Shown one piece after another: positions 12,603 to 24,700 of a DNA stretch of 64,000 nucleotides (the first letter of the stretch is position 1; the number at the start of each line of letters is the position of its first letter). The position numbers and the translations under genes are program-made. The DNA comes from Nectonema munidae (taxonomy: Eukaryota; Nematomorpha; Nectonematoida; Nectonematidae): contig JAUIRK010000920.1 in the NCBI GenBank assembly GCA_030549495.1, forward strand, positions 620,001-684,000. Direction: 5' to 3'. A model generated the notes under the pieces. It saw only the letters and a list, made by a program, of their open reading frames with translations. It was not told the origin of the DNA and made no database searches.

Positions 12603-12754
12603 GTTGTGCCTGGATCGATTGCAGAAAAAGCTGGCATCCGAATTCATGATATGCTTTTGAAGATTGGAGGAAACTCTTGTGATATCATGAGCCACAATGA
12701 CGCGCAGACGTGCATCCTCTCTTTCAAAAATCAACTTGAGTTCACTCTTCAGCG
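12603..12754 (+). CDS. Zasp52: Zasp exon: second half of the PDZ domain
   Basis: The exon starts after the acceptor TTAAG in phase 0 and ends before GTAAAC in phase 2. It reads VVPGSIAEKAGI, then HDMLLKIGG, DAQTCILSF and LEFTLQR. This matches the second half of a PDZ fold: the V-x-PGS-A turn, the AG-L-x-GD-like strand, the helix with DA, and the last strand F-x-LQR. The GLGF/WGF carboxylate-binding loop belongs to the preceding exon, which I could not find in the upstream 12.6 kb. Confidence 0.9.
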
Positions 12755-15700
12755 GTAAACCTACCTCCTAATTAACTCCTCTCTATTTTGCTGTTCATTA
12801 ATTCCCCAAGTGGTGCGTAATGAATTAGTTGAATTTAGAACACTGTATGAGACTACCTTCAATCCATACCCTGAATCAGGATATTGGAATCTTTTTGTGC
12901 AAGAACGCCATATTTCAATTCATCATCCGTCATAGAGGCCTCATGATACTTTTTATATCCCTTAAGGCTAGCCAATTTATCAGTAACCTAATAAAAGGGA
13001 TGCGGGCCAATGCGGCCTCTAGACAATTTTGCTTGCTTCTAAATATATTGATATTAAAATTCCCCTGGGGTCAAATTGTCTTAAGGCCAAATTATCCCTA
13101 AACCTGATAAAAGATGGACAATTTATAGGAAGCGAAAGCGCGCTATTTCAAACTATTTTAATCATGTTAGTAGCAGTGTTGTGGAGTCAATAAATATCAA
13201 ACTCCGATTCAAGCTGATTACGACTACTCACTCCGACTCCGAGCCAACTCTTCACTTCCGACCTACTTAGAGAGAGTAAAGAAGAGTTACTCCATGTGTT
13301 TATCAATATTAAACAATTTTTTTCTTTCTGCTTTATATTAGAAATCCTAAAAAAGCGGAATCGTGTCCGACTGCTAAATTTTATTAGTATTCAGACTTTT
13401 GACCCTTAAACTATCCCACTCCACTCACTAACGATTTGTACTCCTACCTGCAAATCTTTCTAAATAATTTATTTATTTGTATTGAAAAAACGTGTGAAGG
13501 AGGAAGAAATAAAACGATAGCTTTTAAAGATGGAGAATAAAACATTTTAAATTATTTAATAGAGGCAAGTTTTTTTATAGAGATTTTGTTATCAAGAATT
13601 TAATGTCATTTTGAAAAATCCCATTTTGAGAAATTGGAACCTTTTCTCTTTGTTGACTCCTGCAATTTAGTTAAAACAGCAAGAACTTTATTCATTGAAG
13701 AACCCAATTCATTGCATGTAACTTTTGGTTTTCTTGATTATTTTGATCTAACACGAGCCAACAAAAGGAAAAAGGTTCCAATTTCTTAAAATGGGATCTT
13801 CCAAAATAACGTTAAATTCTTGATGATAACAAAATCTCTAAAGCACTGATTTCGACTTCTCTAACTAACATCGATTTATTACCGACTCAGAAATTAATCG
13901 ATATAATTAGATATACTACTACTTTTCTTCATCTTTTCCCATTTTCTATGGGGTCGAATCCCTTCCTGACGCCAACCCTCACCATTTATCTGGGCTTGGG
14001 ATCGGGTCATCACAAAGCTTCATTCAATTGCTGTTTTAATTAGCTATAATACTACGAAATTTAAGACATCAAATTTAATAGCACTGAAAGATTATTAGAA
14101 ATTTAATTGTAGTAAGTAAAGCTTGTCCAAAAACATAATTTTCACAATTGTTCCCCCATTTATTTATAACAAAATCAAACAAGCAAATGTTCTTATGAAA
14201 AGTAAACGAAGTTGTCTACCTTTTGTATGTATCAAATCACACTGACAAAAAAACTAGTTTTGATTAAAAGTTTACTGTCTGAAAAACCACTCTTTAAAAT
14301 AGTGACTAACACAAAGAAGTTTGCTTTGTTATTATAGCTGTCCGAAAACCACAATTTTAACAAGTGAATATTAGTAACTATATTAAAAGTTTGCAATATG
14401 TTAGTAAAAATCAAAAATCCATAACATGAAGAATTTATTAAAAAAGAAAATAAATTTTTTAAACTCATCAATGCCATGGAATATTAAAAATTTTTCATTT
14501 CTTTTTCTACTCCTGAAACTGTAGAGATATTTTTTTGTATGATGAATCTTCAATTTCATGTTTCAAACCCATGAATATATTTTGAAGAAAGGCGAAAGTT
14601 TTCCTAGTTCTTTCAGGTTATGAAAGTTTGTACACATAACGTACAAGTATCATTCATTTTATCAACTCAGAAAAGGAAGGGAAGAGCATTTTGCTGCATT
14701 CTATTTCTGAGAAGCACTCGTTTATCTCGAGTAAATTTTTTCCTTGTTTATTGGTTCTTCGGTAATTTCTCTTAAAACTTTTTCAAAACTTTCATTCAAT
14801 AAAATAGCCAGTGTGAGTACTTGGGTAATATCTGAAAAACAATCAATATTTTACATGAGATTTCAAGTGTATATTTTACTACCTTTTTGAAAATTAGCGT
14901 TAACAACAGAAATTTGTGAGATTTCATTTTGCATTAATTTTAATTAATTTTAATTGCATGAGGTGTATCGCTTTTAAATTAATTTTAATTGCATGAGGTG
15001 TATCGCGTTGCTATAACACTGCTTTATCTGCCGAATTGGAGAAACTTCTCTTGTTGTTACTTGAGGACACATTCTTTCAAATTCTTTGTAAATCTGCAAA
15101 AAAACATCTTTTTAAGTTTTTTTAAATATTAAAATTTATTTATTTAAAAAATTTTTTTATTTTCTTTATAAAAATCTTACTTGTTCATGTTTCTATTAAA
15201 AGAAAGATATTCGCCTAGAATTTTTGAAATACTCTCTTTTTACAATCAAAGTTCCTCTGTCGTAAAAAATTTCACAATTTTTTCATTATGAATTGATTAC
15301 CTTGAAAGATTTGATTCTTAAACTACTTTCATCCAAAAGATATAGAAAGCTCTCCAAAATTACATCTACTAATTGAGTATACTTGTTACTGCTAGGATAG
15401 CTAAATTTTTAAAATTACATATTAAAAACAAAAAAGATTAAAATTTTTTTAATGTTCTTACATTCCTCCTTTATACTGAGTCAGACAATCAAGTAAATTC
15501 AGTTATATCAGAAGAAGGAAGTTTATCCTGAGAAAGGAGTTTATTTAGAACACCTTTTTGCATTTTACCTTTGGAAACCTTTAAATAAATTTCTAGGTTT
15601 TCTGAATATTGAATTTTAAAATATGAATTTTATTACTCATTTTCCTCCTCTTTCATCTTCAAAAAATTGTGATTTCTGTTCTTTGTTGGATCTTTTCTGG

Positions 15701-18700
15701 GAGCAAGGTGCTACTGATATTACTCCCTTAAAACTCACTGAGGTTTTATTATATTAGGATAGAGATAAGAGCTCCATTTTTAATATTTGTTGTATAATTG
15801 AATAGTTAATTCATATTAAATACAACAATAAGTATAAACATAGAGCGTTTGACTATTTTAACCCGAGGATACTCCCGGGTAAATTTCAAATTTTCCGGGG
15901 TCCCCGTACCCCGGGGAACAAAAAAACACAAAGGGGTGGACTCCCAACCCACGATGCCCTTACCTTTACCGTGGATGTGTATGGTTGGTATGGGTCGCGG
16001 ATCCAGAAATTTTTTATGGGGGGGGGGGGGGGGGGGGGGGCGAAATCTTTATTTTGGCAATTTTGCTAAAAGTCTTCAGAGAATACGACAGCTGTATTAT
16101 GTCTTTTAGAATTCGACTTTCATATCGTTGATATAAACGTAATCAAATACCACAAGTATTGTTTTAGGAAAAAGTAAAATTAGTAAGGGTAATTTTCAAA
16201 GCCATTTTTCATATGGGGGATGGGGGGCCTAGGCCCCCCTTGGATCCGCGACTGGTTGGTATGAGTACCAGCAATAAATAATTCTTATTTTACTATTGTT
16301 AAGTGGTGGTGCGAGTATTTGGAAACCTCAACAAAAAGCTTTTAGCGATCTTGCTTATTCAAATTTTTCAAACACACCCTTTTCTCACAAACAGCAACAA
16401 CAGTTTCACCAACATTCGCAATACCCACAACAACAACAACAACAACATCAGCAATACCCACAACAACAACAACAACATCAGCCATACCCACAACAACAAC
16501 ATCAGCAGCCTGTACTAATTTTTTATTTATGGGGGAGGGGGAAGATATTAATGGCCGATAAGCAGTGTTTCTTCTAACTTTAAAGCTAATTTAATTCTAA
16601 GTTTAAATGAGCTATTTAGAATGCTTTTTTTTCACTTTTTTCTTTTTTTTTTAAAAATTAATTTCATTATGATAGTATTTTAATAAACAAGCTTTCTAAA
16701 GTTCAAGGGTTGGTGCAAAAATGTGATTTTATACACTTGATTTTTTTTGATTTTTTTCACATCCAAGGGAAGAATAAGTCCAAATTGCATAGCTTATATT
16801 TATTTCTATGTTTGTACGTTTATTCCCAATATGAGGAAATTCATTGATCTGAAAGAGCATTTTTCTCATTTGTTTAAATTTAAAATGATTTATATTCTTT
16901 TTTCCATCCTATTTTTTATAAATATGCTTGTAATATATTGAGACTCAATTTGGTATTGCATCCAAAGTAGCGAATTTGAACCCAGGACTACTGGATCAAA
17001 ACCACGCTTTCACCAATGAACCATGTGCGGAGGGCAAGCTTGATTTCTTCATATTGAAAAAATATTTTAGACGGTTTCATGCAATTCATACTCAAATAAG
17101 TTCAACGCGCATCCTAAGCCATTTTCTTCAGGCATGACTCCTGTCGGCACAGCCAAAGACGGTGACAATCGAGAAAAAGTTATTCTCCACTCAAACTACA
17201 ACTCTCCTATGAGTTTGTACTCGTCGTCTAACGCCGCCGAAGCTCTTAAGGGCCAAACCAAAGGACTTAATACAGCTTTTCAAAAGTTTGTTTCACATAT
17301 GATATATATTATACTGAGGCAAATACCTCTTCAAATATTTTTTGTCTGTCTAATTTCTTCGTACTTTTTTCATTTGATGGAAAAAATATTAATGAGATAA
17401 CTTTTAATTGCAGCTATAAAATGATTTGTTCGAACAAGTAATAGAAAACATTAATCCAATTTAATAACTTCCTTTTCATTTTTTGGAAATATTTGAGTAT
17501 AATTTAGACAAAATATTTATTTTAACTCTTGATTCGCCTTCAAAAAAGTAAAGCCCCTCTCTTTTTCCTTCGGTGGGTCCTTGACGCCTGAGTTGGTTTC
17601 TACTAAAATCAAAAACAAAATTTTAATCAATAGATGAACGCTAAGATAATCTACGAATTGTAGTGGGCAAAAGTTCTTACTTTATATCTACCCTCATAAA
17701 AACAACCTAAAGAATAAAAAATTCAATACCTATAAAATTCAGATTTGATTTGAATTTGAATTGAGGTATTCATTTTTTATTCGGAAGTCTTGAATATATG
17801 AAGTGTTTTTATATTTTCTATACCGGTTAACATTGCCACATGTTTTATTTTGTAAGAAACTGTCAAATATAATTCAGAATAATAATAAATATTATTTCAA
17901 TTTATTAAACTTTTTAAGCAAAAAACCAGTTTATTGTATTTGAATAAAATTAAAATTAGAAATCATTAATTAATAATAAATCTATCCAATGGATTTTTAA
18001 TTTAGATCAAACAAATTTTGTTAGAATCCATTGTTAGTGAAATCCTAATTGTTCTTTTGATATATTGAGTTGTGTTGATGTTTCAGTCTCATATAATAAT
18101 GAGAGGTATCCAAAGAAAGGTGGGTTCACTATTGTGCTGAGTTAACAATTACTGTTCTATCATTTTTTCATTTAGTCCAGTTTATTATTTTGACATTATA
18201 TTCAACAAATATCCAAGCAGAAGCTAAAGCTTTTCTGCAATGTTGTTTTATATGAGAAATATATTGTAAAAATGTGTTTTTAGCTTGTTGAATTTTGATG
18301 ATTTTTAACGTTTAAAACTGTATATATATAGATAGAACAAATTCGATATAATCAAGAAAATTATCCCTTTTTCTAAGATATAAAATTTTGTAAAAAATAA
18401 CGATAAATTTTTTTCCCTTTTTAATTGGTTTATCTCTAAATTATACCAACTATTGATGTGCTGCTTGGGAATAAAGGACTAGGTAAAGGTAAATGTACTG
18501 TGGGGTGTTTTCATCTAAAATGCCCAATTGCACCGCTTGTATCGAACTATGAAGAAAGTAGGCTTAATATGGGATCGAACCCAAGACCTTGAGTTATCGA
18601 CACTCAGTATTTAACCAAACTCTATTAATTCTAAAGGAATCTTGAGCAATTACACTGCTCTCCCATGAACCGCATGGACATTTGTCCCCTATGTGTACTG

Positions 18701-21700
18701 TATATAATTGAGTTATATATTGACTCAAACACTCTACTTGTTTAATTGTCTGATTGGCTATCTGACTAATTAATTAAATGACTAACTAGCTTTACCAACC
18801 ATTTAGTTAACTACATTACTTAAGGGTTTAATTAATACTAATGTTAGTAAGTTTTAGTGAATATAGCGATATTTATCATTTGCAGTAGAGTAGGGAGTGG
18901 TAAGCGCTCCTATATAATTTTTAAGATATCCAAGAACTCCATTTCTTTGACGTTTTGTTAAATAACCTCATGTCTATTTTTAAACCCTTTGAGCACCAAA
19001 GTTTCGAAGAATAATTATTTGTTTTCTTTTTCAATCGAATTTTATATATTTAAACGAAATGATGTTCATTTCTAATTAGGCTGGTTAACAAAGTGCTAAA
19101 CTGGTATGGAATAGTCATGTTGTATTTTTATTTAATAACACTATTTTTTGTTCCTACACCCAAACTATTTTTTCATTCCAATTTCTTACACCTATATGGA
19201 TGAACAAATTATTACCATCGCATATTTATATTTAAAACAAAAGTAAAATAACCTTTTCTTGAATTTAGTTTGGATGTGAGCAATCAGCCACCACCATCAT
19301 ACCAAGAAAACAGATTTAAAAGTTCACCCACGTATCAAGCACTAAATCAGCAACAACCCACAAGTGCGTAAATATTTAACTTCTTCAAAAGTTTGCTGCA
19401 CCAATCAAAATTGACTTTTTTAGAGATCTTTTCAATTTCTGTTTTTCGTTTGGAAATTGCGAAATATATATAAATTAAAGTTTAAGGTGCTTTGAAATTT
19501 ATTTTTCCACCGAGAAACCTTTTTTGTAACCAAGAAGAATTTAATACTTTTATTTATTTATAAAAAATGGAATTGTTTCGAAGATAAAATCTGTTTTTTT
19601 GAAGAAAATTTTGAAGATACTAGATATAAAAAAATGTGGAACAAGGAGAGTAGACGTTTAATAGTTTTTTTTATTATTACTAACTAATCTAGGTTATGTA
19701 ACAAGTATTAGAATCGAAGGGTTTTTGAGCACAAATTTTATGGGGATTTATTTTTGTATATTAACAAGAATTTATAATATACAAGATCTGATTTTGTACA
19801 GCAATACCTCTAAATCTATAACTTTCCAAAATTTTCACTAAATTTTTAAAATTTGTATTCATTAGAAATTTTTATCATATACTTTTCTTTAAAATCTTAT
19901 AATAGCATATAATTTTGTCTACTAAATTGATAAAAAAAAACTTACCTAATTTTTTTCTAATTTTGAGGATTACTGGAAGATTTTCTGGAATTTCAAAGAT
20001 TATTGAGCGATTTTAAAAAAAATAGGATAAAATTCAATTTTTTTGTCCATTAATTTATGTAATAAACTATAAATAAAAACAATTTTTTTTCCAATTTAGT
20101 AAAATTTTTTGAAAATTTCTAGATTATTTCGATGGATTTCAGTAAAAAGTCAGTAACAACATTTTGTTTTATTTAAAAGTTTTTAATTTTAAAACTCCTA
20201 AACCTTTGATAAAATGTGTATTTTTCTGCATTTTATTTTTTAGAAATAAAATTAAAATTTTTCAAATATTTTAGTAATCGATGCGAAATATTTTTCCATT
20301 GTTTGATTCATGCTAAATGCTCGAACAAAAACTGATCGTCGGTATTTTTATCCATCTTTTAGACCAGGGTTTCTCAACTTTTTTTTTGTCTAAATCGCCC
20401 ACTAAGAATCTTAAATATTCAAAAATTATACTCTTTTTTCATACTTTAATTAAAAATTCTTAATTCCATTTATATTCAAAAAATTCTTTCTAAAAATTCT
20501 CTTTTACAGATTCTATATTACAAAAAAAATGGCTTCATCACCCATTCCTCTATTTAGAGATCAAGCAAATCCTCAATTTTGAACAATGTCATCTTTCAGC
20601 TGAGATCTTATGTAAAAAGTGAATTTTTAAAAAAAATATCTTAGTATTTGCTTATCCATATACAATGCTAAAAGATTTTCTAAAAAATTGCCCACTTTAT
20701 TCCCTTTTCGCCAAAAATGGTTTTTTTACCTCTTTTCTAGACTATCTTCTAAATATATTCCATTCACAATTTTTACTTTTATAATAGATAGAAGTAGTAA
20801 AAAAGAGGACCTAAAGAAAGTTGATTGAATTAACTTTTTCTTCAGTATCTGATCACTTTCAAATCTCTAATTTTAAATGCATGTTCTTCGTGCATTGATT
20901 TTTAATAATGCGCGTGCCCCAGAACTCCTTTCTCTTTCAATAATATTTGTCGCATTTTAGATTTTTCAGGAAACAGAGTCATCCAATCAGACAGCTTTAA
21001 AAGACTTGAAAATTTTGTTGCTGATGAACCTTCTCCTCGCTTACCTCAACGAGGTTCATCTTATTTTTATATACTCTTTATTTACACCACTTTGTAATAT
21101 ACACACGGGAAATGTTTCAATCACACTAATTTAATAGCAGTTTCTTTAAACTAACTAGTTTTAGGAAAAGAAAAACGCTTCACGGTGGTTATCAAAAATA
21201 GGTTTTAAGCCTTTGAAGACCAAAATTTTGAAGATGATTCGTCTGCTTTTTTTTTCAATGCAATTTTATATATTTAAAGCAGACGATTTTCATTTCTTGG
21301 GACACTGGTGTCCCACTGGTCCTCAAAGGCTTAACGGAAATATAAAGAGGCTTGTGTTGTTGATCTTGGTTGGAGGTGACTGAAAAGTGAGAGCGTAGGA
21401 GATAAACCAATATCTGAGAAATCCTTTATCAATACTGTTAGAAGAAAGAATAATGAAGAGATGTTCTCGAAGTACGATGTGAATGACGGTATAACAAGGA
21501 TCGTGTAAAGGAAGGATGAACGCGTGTATGTGAGAATATAACACATGTAAAAAAGGAGAAATGTGGAAGCACAAAAATATTCCAACCTGTTTCTCCGATA
21601 TAAATCTTATCACAGTCATTTTGCATTTTATACTTTACACAACTTCGTGGTTAATTTCTCCAGCAACACAAATTTTACTTTTCAGTAGTTGCCATATTGC

Positions 21701-24700
21701 TTTACCGCTAGTAATCACTATCCTAAAACAGTCTTCAAAACCGAAATGTATGAAGAATTTTTTAAATTTTTCTCTTAAAATGTGATGTAGGCCAAAATAC
21801 TTTTTCTCTTCAACATGATTAGCACTTTCTAATTAATAAAAAGAACTAAGAGAAGAATATTTTCTTCTCTATCACAATCTTTTAGATCTAATTGTCAAAG
21901 TTGTGAGGCGAACGAGTTTAACTTAACGTGGACCATTTGAGTTGCAATTTATATTAATTGCAGAATTAACTTCTAAACTTTCTTTGGTTTCAAGTAAAAT
22001 TAAAAGTTGGCAAAGCCTTTTTCCTTCGGAATCTTCTATAACTAATATCATCGAGCTAATTAACCTTAAAATTGACTAACTAATATTCAACTTTTATTAT
22101 ACTTCAAATATATTGTATAACTTGAATTTTTTTCAAGATTTCACCTCACAGCCTCAAAATTCGAAACCAATTTCATCTTTTTCTGGATCTAATGGCCAAC
22201 ACTTTCAAAGAGGTGGCGGTGTGGGCGGACCTTCTTCTTCAATCTGTTCTCAATGCTTCCAACCAATATCGTAAGGCACATGTATTTTAGCTTATTCTTG
22301 TTTAGCGTTAAAATTTTCAAGAAAGAAGTGTTCATATGAAAAAAGTAATAAATTCTAGAAATAACAAAATATAAAAAGACTAAAATAAACATTTTTAGAT
22401 GTTTTTTCTGCTTGATGATAATTTTTAGCTTTAAAGGTATCAGTAACTGTCTTAAGAAGAATAAGAAATATTTATTTATATACACTAAAAAACAATCGTA
22501 ATATATGTATATCAATAATTTAAAATAATATAAGTCATTATTATATTCAAAGTAAGTAGTGAAGTATGAATACAGACAAAGACTACTTAGATGCCTTCTG
22601 AAATATACGCTTCTATAAATAGCATTTTAAAAAATAATAATTTATATAGGAAAATCTTGAAGACAAAAATGTCAATGTGTACAATTGAAAGAATTGAGTC
22701 GTCACATATTTAATTTAATAGAAATAAAAATTGATTGAAAAAAAAGAAAAAAAACAAACAGTTGATTGGAGAATACAAAAATGACAGCCTACACTCAAGA
22801 GAATTTATGAGACGGGCTTACAACTGCCAACTGACATCTCAAACATTTAAGCACTTTCATTGGAAACTTTCACTTTGTGTGATTTGGGATGTTGGGTCTT
22901 TTGATCAAGAAATCCTTATTTATTTCTTCACCAATAATTTGTTATTTGATATATTTTGATTTTAAAGGTTGACAATAGTAAAAAATTCAATTGTTGCTTT
23001 CTTGCTTTGAAGCTTAATATTACTAGGGCAATCACAATTTAATCTAAATATCTTCGATATATCTTTGTTGTATAAGTAATTAAAATAATTTTTATTCTTC
23101 TCTATTAAATTTATGAATGAAGATGATGAAAACTAGCGAAGAAATGAGGTTAGTAGGTTGTTACACGTTTGAAAAACGTATTAGTAAATTACAGAGGAAA
23201 GAGTAGTTTTAATTTTCCTGGAACAGATAAGATAGGTCTAGGACGAATATAAGTATTTTGGGCTGAACGGAAAGCGATATAAAGGTTCTGTGCACTGCGT
23301 TATTACGACGTGCTTACTGACTACTTACATATTTATTAGCTTTTTAGATAACTCAGTCTCTAACTATAATAATAATTGTAAAGATTTTATAAATATGTCC
23401 TTATTTATGTCTTCATATAAGCTTTTCTAATTTTCAGATTCGCATAAGGAATCTTTGCAATAATTTTACATGCAAATGGCCGGTTACCAATATGTACAGG
23501 AATAGATGAACGCTGATGAAAAGCAAACCAAAATGGACACATCAAACACCAAAATGATGGTAGATGTTGCTTTCATGTAACCCACACATTTTCGCTTAGC
23601 ACATATTATAATTTGATATAATATATCACCTTATTGTTTACCAACTTTCTTACTAATAAATAGACTAAATAACAAATAATTAACCTAAGAACGAATTCAT
23701 TAATTCAAGTAACGCAGTGCACTTAAGAACCTTTATAACGCTGTCCGTTTAGCCCAAAATACTTGCATTCGTCCTAGACCTATCTTATCTGTTCCAGACA
23801 CGGTCCTTTGTCTGCCTACCTCTGATGACCCTTTTTTTTTATAACTGAGTTTCTAAGTGTTCAGGCTTCAAACCAGATCAAATTTAACTTACTTGCAACT
23901 CTCAGGCCATTGATCTCGTGCTAAATTCTTGGAATAGTAAACATCGCTTTTATGTCTCCCTTTTTCGAGAAATAAGGTTCATTTTGAATTAATTTAGTTA
24001 TTTTTAATATTACTTAATGAAAATAGAATTTAATAATTTGTAAAAAAAACCATCTAAACAAGCTGTGGCCTGAAAAGGCCCATCACCCCTAGCACCCACA
24101 TATCTGGTCCAGAAAATGGAGTTACTTATAAAGAAAAGGTGCACAGACACCATGTACAAGTCTTAGAAATCAACATGGTTCTTTTATATATTTGGGCATA
24201 CTGCGTCAAAAGTGATATCATGTTTTGATTCTTCACTGTACACAACTTTGTTTCTGTTTGACTGTTTCACGGTGAATTTGTTTTTGCGTATAAATGTCGG
24301 GATTGCTCTCTTACGCGCGTCCACTCTATGCGTAAATAGAATGATGCAAAAATTTCCTTTTTTATAGAGCAAATTTTGTCAAAGTTCGTGACTGCTTGGT
24401 GCATTCAGAATGCTTCAGATGCAATACATGCAGGACAACTTTGAAGAATGCTGGGCACTTTTTTATCAATGGAAAGTTTTATTGCGATAACCACGGCAAG
24501 TTACTCTCCTCTTCCTCTCCGAACCTTATGAATTCTTCCATGAAGCCGGGTGACCAACAACACTCCATGCCTGTTCCCATCCAATTTGAGAGGTAGGCAA
24601 ACTCACATCTCAACAATTTTTCCCTTCTCTTTGAAATTGGAAAATTTTTTGATTTATCATATAATATTGTTACCTACTTTCTGGTGTAAATATTGCCGGC

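Larger units (their letters stand above)
12755..16303 (+). other. Zasp intron after the PDZ exon
   Basis: Holds a fold-back MITE (13560-13855), a short LINE-tail-like segment near 13940-14015, a two-copy tandem repeat at 14930-15005, and a hAT-like MITE that ends about 50 bp before the polyQ exon (15993-16252). The rest is AT-rich. Confidence 0.6.
21054..22137 (+). other. Zasp intron
   Basis: Contains a TTAA-flanked MITE at 21209-21330 and, next to it, a minus-strand Penelope-like fragment at about 21331-21790. Confidence 0.55.

Noticed and set aside
12446-12637. Minus-strand frame over the PDZ exon
   Set aside because: It is the shadow of the PDZ exon plus intron and resembles no protein family.
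16303-16518. Poly-Asn reading of the CAA repeat
   Set aside because: The poly-Gln frame continues the PDZ exon in phase. Asn and Thr runs are the other frames of the same repeat.
19364-19367. Alternative donor GC|GTAAAT at the end of the linker exon
   Set aside because: It looks better as a donor but puts the next exon in a frame with an early stop and loses the IQSDSF motif. Kept only as a possible minor site.
20364-20420. hAT terminal repeat CCAGGGTTTCTCAAC
   Set aside because: No matching inverted end or 8-bp duplication was found, so no element is called.
21323-21626. Three overlapping minus-strand frames as a host gene
   Set aside because: The IYIGETG motif identifies a Penelope-like relic.
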